This document shows positions 19,828 through 28,019 of a stretch of DNA of 56,327 nt, in pieces. The position numbers and the translations under genes were made by a program. Numbering within the stretch: position 1 is the first letter of the stretch; the number at the start of each line of letters is the position of its first letter. The notes below the pieces were generated by a model. The model saw nothing but the letters and a program-made list of their open reading frames with translations, did not search any database and had not been told where the DNA came from. Source of the stretch: DATKSS01 sp049582065 (GTDB taxonomy: Bacteria > Chloroflexota > Dormibacteria > Dormibacterales > Dormibacteraceae); contig JBAUTF010000027.1 in the NCBI GenBank assembly GCA_049582065.1, forward strand, positions 1-56,327, given 5' to 3'.

Positions 19828-21392
19828 TCGGAAACCTCCTTGACTCGAGTCACCCTGCCCTCAAACCTTCGCACGACCTCGCGCACGAAAGGATCGTCCT
19901 CAGGGCTAGCGGTGGTAGGCGGCCCGGCCTTCGGCTGCTCCGCCTCGCGCAAACGGTAATCGACCTTCACCCCGTCTCCGAGCCACGCCCGCACGTGCGG
20001 CAGCAACTGCGCCGACTGTTCCTGGGCTTTTTTGTGGTGGAATCCGTAGCGGAACCACAGGATCAACGTTGAGCCTTCGACCTCGGGCTGAGCGTCGAGA
20101 TAGGCGGCACGGACGGTGCGGTTGAGCTTCTCCAGGACATCAGACCAGCCGGAGACGGTCTGGGGCGCCATTGATGGATGCCCTTCCCCATCCCCCGGCT
20201 TCGCCGGGGACTTCCCGGCGAGCCGGGAAGCAGCCTCCCCGTCCCCCGGCCGTGGGCCGGGTACTTCCCCGCGAGGCGGGGAAGTGGTTGGCTGTTGCGT
20301 CTCCCCTTCCGCCCGAGGCGCGGGGGACTTTCCCACCGGTGGGGTAAGCGCAGTGGCTGCAACGGCCAGGCGCACGAGCGTCGCCTCGACCAGGAACCTC
20401 GGCTCGGCGTGGCGCCGGACCTCGCCGTCCAGGTGCAGCAGCGCGTCGAGCACGTCCGACAGCCTTCGCGCGCTGGCCTCGTCGCGGTTAGTCAACGACG
20501 CGATGAGCCGGTCCCGACAGCCTTCCATCAAACCGCGGACCACCTGCCTCAGCTCGGCGCCGAGGGAGTACACGCGGTTGAGCTCTGCCAGGGCCTCCGA
20601 GGCGCGGCCGGCGAGCACGTCGTCCAGCAGCGCATCCAGCACGCGCGGGTCGGCGATGCCGAGCAGGGACCGAGCGCCTTCGAGGGTGATCGGCCCGACC
20701 GCGAGCGGCACCAGCTGGTCCATCAAGCCGACCGCGTCACGCATCGAGCCCTGCGCGGTGCGGGCGATCAGCTGCATCGCGTCGGGGTTGACCTGCACGT
20801 TCTCGGCTTTGGCGATGTGCGCCAACCGCGACACGATCTGCTCTTCGCTGTGGCGGCGGAATACGAAGTGCTGGCAGCGGCCGATCACCGTCAGCGGCAT
20901 CTTCTGCGCGTCGGTGGTGCACATGACGAAAACCGCGTGCGGCGGCGGCTCCTCGAGCGTTTTCAGCAGCGCGTTGAACGCATCGGGAGTCAACCCGTGC
21001 GCCTCGTCGATGATGTACACCTTGTACGGACCGCGCGCCGGGGCGAGGTTCACCTTCTCGCGCAGGTCACGGACATCGTCGATGCCGCGGTTGGAGGCGG
21101 CGTCGATCTCGATGAGGTCCAGCGACGACCCGGCCATCATCTCGATGCACGAATCGCACTTGTTGCACGGCTCTGCCGAGTCGCGCGGGCGGCCCGTGCA
21201 GTTGAGGGACTTGGCCAGCAGCCGCGCCGCAGACGTCTTACCCGTGCCGCGGCTTCCACTGAAGAGGTAGGCATGCGCCACGCGGCCCGAGATGATCGCG
21301 CCCTGGAGAGCCCGCGAAGAGGCATCCTGGCCGACCAGGTCGGCGAAGGTCTGCGAGCGGTACTTGCGGTAGAGGGACTGGTACTCAGGCAT
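19824..21392 (-). CDS. dnaX: DNA polymerase III subunit tau/gamma
   Basis: A 522-residue clamp-loader ATPase starting MPEYQSLYRKYRSQTFADLVGQ. Walker A is GSRGTGKT (46-53), zinc Cys are 65, 76, 79 and 82, and DEAH is at 129-132. The AAA+ and collar domains run to about residue 360, followed by a Pro/Gly/Glu linker built from palindromic repeats, then a C-terminal domain from about 425. No slippery A-rich frameshift site is seen, so a separate gamma form is not predicted. The frame stays open 31 codons upstream without homology; ATG at 21392 is the family start. Confidence 0.95.
   Translation of the reverse strand: MPEYQSLYRKYRSQTFADLVGQDASSRALQGAIISGRVAHAYLFSGSRGTGKTSAARLLAKSLNCTGRPRDSAEPCNKCDSCIEMMAGSSLDLIEIDAASNRGIDDVRDLREKVNLAPARGPYKVYIIDEAHGLTPDAFNALLKTLEEPPPHAVFVMCTTDAQKMPLTVIGRCQHFVFRRHSEEQIVSRLAHIAKAENVQVNPDAMQLIARTAQGSMRDAVGLMDQLVPLAVGPITLEGARSLLGIADPRVLDALLDDVLAGRASEALAELNRVYSLGAELRQVVRGLMEGCRDRLIASLTNRDEASARRLSDVLDALLHLDGEVRRHAEPRFLVEATLVRLAVAATALTPPVGKSPAPRAEGETQQPTTSPPRGEVPGPRPGDGEAASRLAGKSPAKPGDGEGHPSMAPQTVSGWSDVLEKLNRTVRAAYLDAQPEVEGSTLILWFRYGFHHKKAQEQSAQLLPHVRAWLGDGVKVDYRLREAEQPKAGPPTTASPEDDPFVREVVRRFEGRVTRVKEVSE
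20181..20344. repeat. Three tandem copies of a ~50 bp double-hairpin palindromic element inside dnaX
   Basis: Units at 20181-20230, 20234-20284 and 20301-20344. Each is C/T-rich at the left, then a CCCCGGC-type hairpin, then a second hairpin such as CTTCCCGG cgag CCGGGAAG or CTTCCCCGC gag GCGGGGAAG. The reading frame is kept, coding for a low-complexity linker. Confidence 0.75.
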
Positions 21393-21671
21393 AAGGCGCG
21401 GGTGAGATCTGCGGATGCGCGCAAGCGCGTGCAGGTTCGGACTTCCTGATCGCTCCCCCGCGGGACCCCCTCTGGGGTACTCCACGCCAGGTAAGGCGGG
21501 ATAGCAAGGTCGTCTTGTGACGGCCGAGATGAACTCGGCCTGCTGGCCACGCCGGATTCGAGTTCACAGGTTCCGTGATCTTGTCATCAACACACATGGG
21601 ATATTCAGATGGCCGCGCACCCCCGCCTCGATCGAAGACCCCCAGCTCGCACCACGGTTCGCGGCTCAGGC

Positions 21672-21767
21672 TCGGATGGCTGCGGCACCCTCTGGTTCTC
21701 TCCTTACCGCTGCTTCCTTCCGGACCTGACGGGGTTCGGAGACCCGAGCTGCGCAGGTCCCAACCTT
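21672..21767 (-). ncRNA. ffs: Signal recognition particle RNA (4.5S-type)
   Basis: The minus strand contains the hallmark SRP domain IV core CAGGTCCGGAAGGAAGCAGC, with the GGAA tetraloop and asymmetric bulge that bind Ffh. Flanking arms pair (CTGCG with CGCAG; TCTCC with GGAGA), supporting a short bacterial form of about 95-100 nt. It lies upstream of dnaX, as scr does in Bacillus. Ends are approximate; I could not recognise an Alu domain further out. Confidence 0.85.
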
Positions 21768-21864
21768 CAACGCCGTTTGCCGCGGCCGGGCGTGAGAACC
21801 CAGACCTCAGCGCGGGAATTCGGTCCGGCTAAGGCGGATTGCCGGTGCAGGGTACCGCCAGCAC

Positions 21865-21983
21865 CCCACTTAGCGCGACCGCCACCCATCTTACCCGGGC
21901 TCCGGACAGGCCACCGCGCCGTGTCTAGAAAGAAGCACCGCGCCCACTTAGCGCGACCGCCGCCCATCTTACCCGGGCTCCGG
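21865..21983. repeat. Direct repeat, two 41-bp copies 78 bp apart
   Basis: Copies at 21865-21905 and 21943-21983 differ at one base. Each runs from cccacttagcgcgaccgcc to a shared end ttacccgggctccgg. The second copy includes the last codons and stop of the phosphotransferase gene, so the first is a duplicated gene tail placed between it and the SRP RNA gene. Confidence 0.85.
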
Positions 21984-22658
21984 GGGCGCGACCGGCCGCC
22001 GCGAGACCCACGCCAGGTGGACGAAGGTGGCCAGGGTCGCGACCGGGATCACCACCTCGGCCGCCCCGACCACGGCGCTCGAATCCTGGTTCAGTCCGCG
22101 GAACAGGCAGATACCCCCGAGCAGGATCAGGATCAAAGAGGTCGAGACCTGGCCGGTGAGCGTGTGGCGCAGCTCGGGGCGGCGATGCACAGCGATCAGA
22201 ACCGCGCCGCCCAGCGCAGGCAGCAGGTAGCGCGCCACGACCACCGCGGCCAGCCACACGGGAAAAGCTCCTCCCGCGCTCAGCCCGACCGCCACAGCCC
22301 CCATGAACACGCCGTCGACCACCGGGTCGAGGCCGCCTCCCAGCGTCGACGGGCGCTCGAAGCGGCGTGCGACGGTGCCGTCGACCAGGTCACTCAGCCC
22401 CGCGATCGCGATGGTCACGGCCAGGAAGCCGAGCATGCCCGTTGTCAGCGAGTAGGCCAGCGCCGGCGCGGCGAGGTAGGCGCGCGCCAGCGACACCTGG
22501 TTCGCCTCACCCGGGACGAAAGACCCTGCCGCAGCCACCGCCGCGAACCACACCGCATACATCGCCTGCGGTCCCGGCGGTTGGGTGGCAAGAATCCAGG
22601 CCGCGCCCAACGCGAGATAGATCACGCCGGCGATCACGCCCGGCCTGGTCGGTCGCAT
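21969..22658 (-). CDS. CDP-alcohol phosphatidyltransferase family membrane enzyme
   Basis: A 229-residue membrane protein with about six helices. The catalytic CDP-alcohol phosphotransferase signature is complete at about residues 90-116: DLVDGTVARRFERPSTLGG followed by GLDPVVD. Such enzymes swap CMP for an alcohol to make phospholipids (PgsA/PssA type); the alcohol cannot be told here. Its ATG is 4 nt after the PBP stop, and its own stop lies in the downstream copy of a 41-bp direct repeat. Confidence 0.85.
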   Translation of the reverse strand: MRPTRPGVIAGVIYLALGAAWILATQPPGPQAMYAVWFAAVAAAGSFVPGEANQVSLARAYLAAPALAYSLTTGMLGFLAVTIAIAGLSDLVDGTVARRFERPSTLGGGLDPVVDGVFMGAVAVGLSAGGAFPVWLAAVVVARYLLPALGGAVLIAVHRRPELRHTLTGQVSTSLILILLGGICLFRGLNQDSSAVVGAAEVVIPVATLATFVHLAWVSRRPVAPPEPG

Positions 22659-22662
22659 GCCG

Positions 22663-24879
22663 TTAGTGTGGGGCGGGCGAGGCTGGCGGCGTGGGCGACG
22701 GGCTAGGAGCCGGAGGCTGGTATGGAGGAGCGCCCGGCGGAGGGTTGGCGCCGCAGGGGTACTGCGGCTCGCCTGTGCCCTTGAGAAAGATCTCGTTGTA
22801 CCCGCCGCTGGCGATGTATCCGCCGTCGTATGGACAGACCTGCCGCGTCACCACTCCAGGCGGCTGGGCCCACATCGGGGGCCACGGATGCGTCGAGTAG
22901 TACTGCTCGAGGAACGGCTTCCATACGGAGGTCCCGACGTTCTCGCCGTACAGCGGCGCAGTCGGGCATTCCCATCCGGAGGGAGGGAAGTTGGTGGCGA
23001 GATACGCGTAGCCGGACTTGCACGCCGGGCCGGCGTCGATGTGCATCAGCGACGCGGCGACCGCAAGGTTGGGTGTATAGCCGATGTAGATCGAGCCGGT
23101 GTACGCCTCGGTCGTCCCGGACTTACCCGCCACCGGCTTGCTGCCTAGATTGCCGAGGTAGAGCTTGACCGGCCCGCGCAGCAGGTCGGTCATCATGTAG
23201 CCCAGCTCCGGGCTGATCACCTGAGTGCGGGGTGCGTTCGGATCGAGGGCCTCGAGCACCCTACCGTTGGCGTCCGTCACCCGCAGCACGGCGTGGGGGC
23301 TGATCCGGTACCCGCCGTTGTCAAAAGCCGAATATGCAGCGAGGTGCTCGGCCATCGAGATGGGGTCGTGGCCCAGCGTGGTCGCGACACCGTCCGGGTT
23401 CTCGATCTGCGCGGTGACCCCCAGGTTGTGCATCAGCGCGATCACCCGGCTACCGCCTTCCTGCGCATATGTCCAAAGGGCCGGCAGGTTGCGCGACTCG
23501 GCCAGCGCCGTCCGCAACGTGATGAATCCTTCGTGCTTGCCGTCCCAGTCGCTGAACGCGTGACCGCCGATCACGGCGGTCTGGTCGTTGAGCAGACTCG
23601 CCGGCGTCACAATCCCCGCCTGCAGCGCGGCCGCGTACGTGTAGAGCTTGAACGAGGAACCGACCCCGCGCCACCCCAGGGGATCCATTCCGGTGAGGTT
23701 GATCTGGCCTCTGATCGCCGCGTTGTTGTAGTCGGCGCTGCCGACCATGGCGAGGATCTCACCGTCGTCCGGGTTCATGACGAGCATCGCGCCTGTGTTC
23801 ACGCCACGTTTCGCATACGCGCTCACGCCGGCCTTGACCCAGTGGTCCGCCATGGCCTGCGTCCCGAGGTCGAGCGTGGTCGTGATCGTGAGGCCGCCTT
23901 CGTAGAGCGCCTGCGCACCGTACCGCTGCTCTATGTACTGCTCGATGTAGTCGACGAAATGCGCGGTCAACGGGTTGGGCTCTGCAGGGAGCGCGTTGTG
24001 CGCGGCGATCATCTTGGCGACGAGATCGCTCTTGTAGATGGTGTCGGCCGCGCTCGAGCTGAGATCGCCGACCGCGACCAGGCTGTCCAGCACCTCTCGC
24101 CAGCGCACCTTGGCGGCCTCCAGCTGGTCGGGCGTGCCGAACGGATCGTAGTCGGAAGGCGCCTGGGGCAGCCCCGCCAGGAAGCTGGCCTGGGCCCACG
24201 TCAGGTCGGAAGCATGAACCTGGAAGTAAGTTTCGGCAGCTGCCTCCGCTCCGTACGCGCCGTTGCCATAGTTGATCCCGTTCAGATAGAGCTCGAGAAT
24301 CTGCTGCTTGGAGTAGCGCCGCTCCATCTCCTCGGCCAGCAACAGCTCGCGAAATTTGATGCTGATGGTCCGGCTCTGCGCGGCCGCAACAGTGTCGAGC
24401 ACCTCGTTCTTCACGACCTGCTCGGTGATCGTCGAGCCTCCCAGCGTGGCCGAGCGATGGGTCAGGTCGTACGCGATCGCGATCGCGAGGCGCCGGTAGT
24501 CCACCCCCGAGTTCTGGTAGAAGGTCCGGTCCTCGGTGTCGATGGTCGCCAGCTGCAGCTTGGTGCTGATCTTGCTCAGCGGCACCACCGTCCGGTTCTC
24601 GTGGTACAGGGCTTCGATCAGGTTTCCGTTGCGGTCGAGGATGCGCGTGGTCTGAGTGAAGTTGGCCGCCTTGATCGCGTCGATCGACGGCAGGTCTCCG
24701 GCGAAGTAATCCACGATGCCGATCGTGGCACCGGTTCCGATGAGGCCCATGACCGAGATGACGATCAGGATCACCAGCGAGAAGCGCATCAGCCAGTGGT
24801 GCGAGACGCGTTTCTGCGGGCGGCGGGGCCGGGCGCGCACCCGTGGGCGCGTTCTCTTTCGCTGACCCTTCGCGTTCAC
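22663..24879 (-). CDS. Class A penicillin-binding protein (PBP1A-like)
   Basis: A 738-residue bifunctional peptidoglycan synthase. Basic N-terminus, one membrane helix (about 32-57), GT51 glycosyltransferase with catalytic Glu116 in TEDRTFYQNSGVDY and GGSTITEQVVKN, then the transpeptidase with SSFK (Ser408-Lys411), SRN (462-464) and KSGTT (586-590), and a Pro/Ser-rich tail. All catalytic residues are present. It polymerises and cross-links wall outside the membrane, so this lineage makes conventional murein. It starts with GTG and follows the nuoN-like gene by 132 bp. Confidence 0.95.
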   Translation of the reverse strand: MNAKGQRKRTRPRVRARPRRPQKRVSHHWLMRFSLVILIVISVMGLIGTGATIGIVDYFAGDLPSIDAIKAANFTQTTRILDRNGNLIEALYHENRTVVPLSKISTKLQLATIDTEDRTFYQNSGVDYRRLAIAIAYDLTHRSATLGGSTITEQVVKNEVLDTVAAAQSRTISIKFRELLLAEEMERRYSKQQILELYLNGINYGNGAYGAEAAAETYFQVHASDLTWAQASFLAGLPQAPSDYDPFGTPDQLEAAKVRWREVLDSLVAVGDLSSSAADTIYKSDLVAKMIAAHNALPAEPNPLTAHFVDYIEQYIEQRYGAQALYEGGLTITTTLDLGTQAMADHWVKAGVSAYAKRGVNTGAMLVMNPDDGEILAMVGSADYNNAAIRGQINLTGMDPLGWRGVGSSFKLYTYAAALQAGIVTPASLLNDQTAVIGGHAFSDWDGKHEGFITLRTALAESRNLPALWTYAQEGGSRVIALMHNLGVTAQIENPDGVATTLGHDPISMAEHLAAYSAFDNGGYRISPHAVLRVTDANGRVLEALDPNAPRTQVISPELGYMMTDLLRGPVKLYLGNLGSKPVAGKSGTTEAYTGSIYIGYTPNLAVAASLMHIDAGPACKSGYAYLATNFPPSGWECPTAPLYGENVGTSVWKPFLEQYYSTHPWPPMWAQPPGVVTRQVCPYDGGYIASGGYNEIFLKGTGEPQYPCGANPPPGAPPYQPPAPSPSPTPPASPAPH

Positions 24880-25011
24880 GGCAAAACGGTGAAGCTCGAA
24901 GGGAATTCACTGCGGCGGGCCAAGAGCGGGACCTCCAGGGACGTTTTCTGAGACGTAGGCTGAGTTCGCTGCGCTGGAGTTTACGCGGCGGCGCCGCGGT
25001 TCTGCGAGGGG

Positions 25012-26424
25012 TTACCTGAGGCCCAGCGCTTCCGCGCCCTGGTCGGCCAGGCCCATGATCGGACTTCCAAACAGCCCATACGCCACGATCACGAAGCAGA
25101 GCGCGATCGCTCCCACGGAGGACAGCCGGCTCAGCACCGGGAGCGCTGCGGCCTGACCACGACGCCCTTCGTCGAGCGGGCTCTGGATATAGATGGCGCG
25201 CAGGGTCCCGAGCGCGGCGGCGATCCCCATGATCCAGCCCAGCGCGCCGAGGGCGAGCAGGGCGAAGTGCCCGCTCTGAGCGAGGGCCGCTGCAACGGCG
25301 AGCTCACCAAAGGCGCCGGCGAGGGGCGGCGCGCCCGCGAGTGAGAGCATCGCAAGGGCGAATGCCGCCGCGCGAGCAGGGCGCAAAGTGCCGAGGCCCG
25401 CGATCGCCGCCTCTCCCCCTTCCGCCCGGCCCAGCACTGCCGGTCCGCATGTGGCCGCCACCACGAAGGCTCCCAGCAGGAAAAGCGAGGCGCCCACTCC
25501 CGTGCGGTAGTGGGTGGCGAGGCCGGCCGCCAGCCATCCGACCTGGCCGGCCGCCAGGTAGGCGAGGCGATTTCTCGGCGCGCGGACCGCCAGCGCGGCG
25601 GCCCCGCCTCCCACCATGGCCACGGCGGCGAGCAGCTCGAGATATGGCGAGTAGGCGGCCGGGACGGGGAGCAGCGCAGCGCCGAGCTTGATCGCCACGA
25701 TCGCCGCCCCGGCCGCGATCAGCCCCAGCACGAGGCCCGCTCCCAGTGGTGATGCGCCGACGCCTGCCGGCAGGCCCGCCAGCTGGAACGGCGCCAGGCC
25801 GGCGCGCATGGCAAGCCCGCTGAGGAGCAGCAAGACCGGGATGGCGAATGCAACAGAGGGCGCCGAGCCGAGAAGCACGGCGCGGATGGCTGCAATGTCC
25901 TGGTTGCCCGTAGTCGCGTAGATGTACGCAATCCCCATCAGCACGAGGGCGCTGGCCAGCCCTCCCGCGATCAGCGAACGGAGAGCAAGATCGGGCCGGC
26001 GCAGCGAAACCATCACGACGCCGGCCGCCGCGGCCAGCTCTAGACCTGCCCAGAGCGCGACCAGGTCGCCGGCGGAGGCCGCGACCATGACGCCGAAGGC
26101 CGCCAGCAGTGGCATCGAAACGCCGATCGGGATCGAGTCCTCTGCCGTCCAGTCGGCGGTTGCGATCGCCAGCGCGGCCGCCAGCAGCACCGCCGCCTTG
26201 GCGAAAAGGGCGAACCGGTCCTGGATCAGGGCGCCTCCGAAGTAGGTGCTCAGGGTCGCGCCCACCCACAGCTCCAGCGCGAACGCGACCATCGCGACCC
26301 CGGCCGCAAGTGCCGGCAGCCGGCGGCGCGACGCCCCTGAGAACCATGAGAAGCGCCCGGCAATGAGGACGAGGACGGCCCCGGCCACGACCAGCGCATC
26401 CGGGATGAGGACTGCGTCCCTCAT
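25012..26424 (-). CDS. NuoN-like antiporter-type subunit (divergent)
   Basis: A 470-residue, Ala-rich polytopic protein (about 13-14 helices) of the Mrp/NuoL-M-N antiporter family, placed as NuoN by position after NuoM-like. One key acidic site survives (ALWAGLELAAAAG), but the second-channel motif that normally reads K-x-x-x-x-P-F-H-x-W-x-P-D is here MRAGLAPFQLAGLPAG: Lys to Arg, His to Gln, and W-x-P-D lost. Proton transfer is therefore doubtful. Starts ATGA-overlapped with the nuoM-like stop. Confidence 0.75.
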   Translation of the reverse strand: MRDAVLIPDALVVAGAVLVLIAGRFSWFSGASRRRLPALAAGVAMVAFALELWVGATLSTYFGGALIQDRFALFAKAAVLLAAALAIATADWTAEDSIPIGVSMPLLAAFGVMVAASAGDLVALWAGLELAAAAGVVMVSLRRPDLALRSLIAGGLASALVLMGIAYIYATTGNQDIAAIRAVLLGSAPSVAFAIPVLLLLSGLAMRAGLAPFQLAGLPAGVGASPLGAGLVLGLIAAGAAIVAIKLGAALLPVPAAYSPYLELLAAVAMVGGGAAALAVRAPRNRLAYLAAGQVGWLAAGLATHYRTGVGASLFLLGAFVVAATCGPAVLGRAEGGEAAIAGLGTLRPARAAAFALAMLSLAGAPPLAGAFGELAVAAALAQSGHFALLALGALGWIMGIAAALGTLRAIYIQSPLDEGRRGQAAALPVLSRLSSVGAIALCFVIVAYGLFGSPIMGLADQGAEALGLR

Positions 26425-28019
26425 TGGGCCGACGGACCGGTGTAAGGCGATGCCAGGTCCGAGATGCCCGCGGCCATCACGTTGACCAGCCCGGGGTCGA
26501 ACAGCGGGCTGTCGGTGCCCGGGATCTTCGGGCCGCCCGGAAACAGGCCGACCCACAACAGGCCACCGGCCAGCAGCGCCAGGTACCAGGTCTCTCCGAG
26601 CGAGGAGTCGGAGACGCCGGGGGCGTCTGGGTTGGGCGGACCGAACAGCACCCTGCGCAGCAGGGCGGCCAGGGCGACCGCGCCCACAGCCAACCCGATA
26701 GCCACGGCGAAAGCGCCGATGGGTTGGGTCTTGAATGCGCCGAAGAACGTCATCAGCTCGGCCGGGAACGTGGCCAGGATGGGGACCCCGAGAATCGCCA
26801 GGGCGGCCGCGATCAAAAGCCATGCGAGATTGGGCATGCGCGGCGCGAGGCCGCTCAAGACGAGCAGGCTGCGCGACTGAGCGCGCTCGGAGATGGTCGC
26901 GCACGCGCCCACGATGAGGGCGGCGGCGAGCCCGCCGGCGAACAGCGACAGCACGCTTCCGGCGATCCCAAGCGGGGACAGCGCAGCCAGGCCGAGGACG
27001 GTGACGCCGCCCGGGATCATGGCGAGGTAGGCGGCAACCTGGCGGATGTCGACCGTCCTCAGCGCCGCGACTGCGCCGTAGCCGACCGTCAGCGCGGCGA
27101 AGGCGGCGAGCAACGGTCCGAGCAGGTGCGCGGCGGCCGGCTCGGCAGCAATCAGAGTGCGCAGCAGCAGGAATGCCCCCAGCCTGGACGCGGCGCCCGC
27201 GACGACCACGGAAACTCCGATCGGCGCTTCGGCGAAGACATCGCGGATCCAACCGTGCAGCGGGAAGAGCGGCAGCCGCGTCGCCGCGGCGAGGATCATC
27301 AAGAGCCCGACCGCCATCTGGACGCGGGAGCTGAGCGTCGCCTTGAACAAGACGTCCATGTCGAAGCTCGTGCCGCCCGCGGCCGCGTAGAGGGCCATCG
27401 TCCCGACCACCAGGGCTGCCGTCCCGAGGCCCCAGTAGCCGATGAGCCTCCATCCGGCGACCTGCCTACGGGGTCCGCCCCAGCCGAAGATCAGGAGAGC
27501 GAGCGGGATCGCGGCTGCGCCCCAGAAAAGGACGAGGACGAACATGTCGTGCGCCACGATCGCCCCGTTCACCGAAGCCTGCGCCAGCAGCAGGAGGGAG
27601 AAGTACGAACGGACACGTTCGCGAATGCCGAGCGATGCGAGCACCGACGCGATGCCGATGAGCCCGGACAGGATGAGCATCACCATCCCCGGGCCGTCGA
27701 CGCCCAGGTGATACGTGACTCCGATGGTGGAAAGCCAGGGGACCTTCTCCTCGTACTGCATGGTGGGGAGGAAGGACTGGAACTGGTTGTAGGCGATGAA
27801 GAGGATGAAGAGAATGCCGAGGTTGGTGAAGAACGCGATCTGCTTGATCAGGACGTCATAACGTCCGCGCGGGTTGGGCATCACCGAGAGCGCCGCGGCG
27901 ACGGCAACCGGCAGCCAGATCGTCAGGCTGAGCAGAAGCGGCGACGAGAAGATGCCCGCCCCCGGCACCGATACGGGTGTTGGCGACGGGCTTGCGGTGA
28001 TGATCGAGAGAAGGATCAA
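26421..28019 (-). CDS. NuoM-like antiporter-type subunit (divergent)
   Basis: A 532-residue, 14-helix NuoM relative. It keeps the framework RERVRSYFSLLLL, PLFPLHGWIRD and PAELMTFFG (the C-terminal Glu is retained). However, the conserved helix-5 Glu (F-W-E) is Gly in LVLFWGAAAIPL, the helix-7 Lys is Arg in ATRLPLFPLH, the P-D-A-H becomes R-D-V-F, and the helix-8 Lys is Arg in ASRLGAF. These are the residues that line the proton path in complex I. It starts with TTG, overlapping the nuoL-like stop. Confidence 0.78.
   Translation of the reverse strand: MILLSIITASPSPTPVSVPGAGIFSSPLLLSLTIWLPVAVAAALSVMPNPRGRYDVLIKQIAFFTNLGILFILFIAYNQFQSFLPTMQYEEKVPWLSTIGVTYHLGVDGPGMVMLILSGLIGIASVLASLGIRERVRSYFSLLLLAQASVNGAIVAHDMFVLVLFWGAAAIPLALLIFGWGGPRRQVAGWRLIGYWGLGTAALVVGTMALYAAAGGTSFDMDVLFKATLSSRVQMAVGLLMILAAATRLPLFPLHGWIRDVFAEAPIGVSVVVAGAASRLGAFLLLRTLIAAEPAAAHLLGPLLAAFAALTVGYGAVAALRTVDIRQVAAYLAMIPGGVTVLGLAALSPLGIAGSVLSLFAGGLAAALIVGACATISERAQSRSLLVLSGLAPRMPNLAWLLIAAALAILGVPILATFPAELMTFFGAFKTQPIGAFAVAIGLAVGAVALAALLRRVLFGPPNPDAPGVSDSSLGETWYLALLAGGLLWVGLFPGGPKIPGTDSPLFDPGLVNVMAAGISDLASPYTGPSAQ

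Noticed and set aside
19824..21392. Programmed frameshift in dnaX giving a gamma form
   Set aside because: No A-rich slippery heptamer is present in this GC-rich gene.
21523..21541. Perfect hairpin GGCCGAG-atgaa-CTCGGCC as terminator of the SRP RNA
   Set aside because: There is no T tract on the transcribed strand and the spacing from the SRP RNA is over 100 nt, so the role is undetermined.
21767..21967. 66-codon leftward frame with MGGGRAKW repeated twice
   Set aside because: The repeat comes from the 41-bp direct duplication, and the frame runs into the SRP RNA gene; no ribosome binding site or conserved feature.
23293..24951. Long rightward frame (552 codons) opposite the penicillin-binding protein
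   Set aside because: Shadow of a gene with all catalytic motifs intact; composition is Arg/Val/Asp-rich with no motif.
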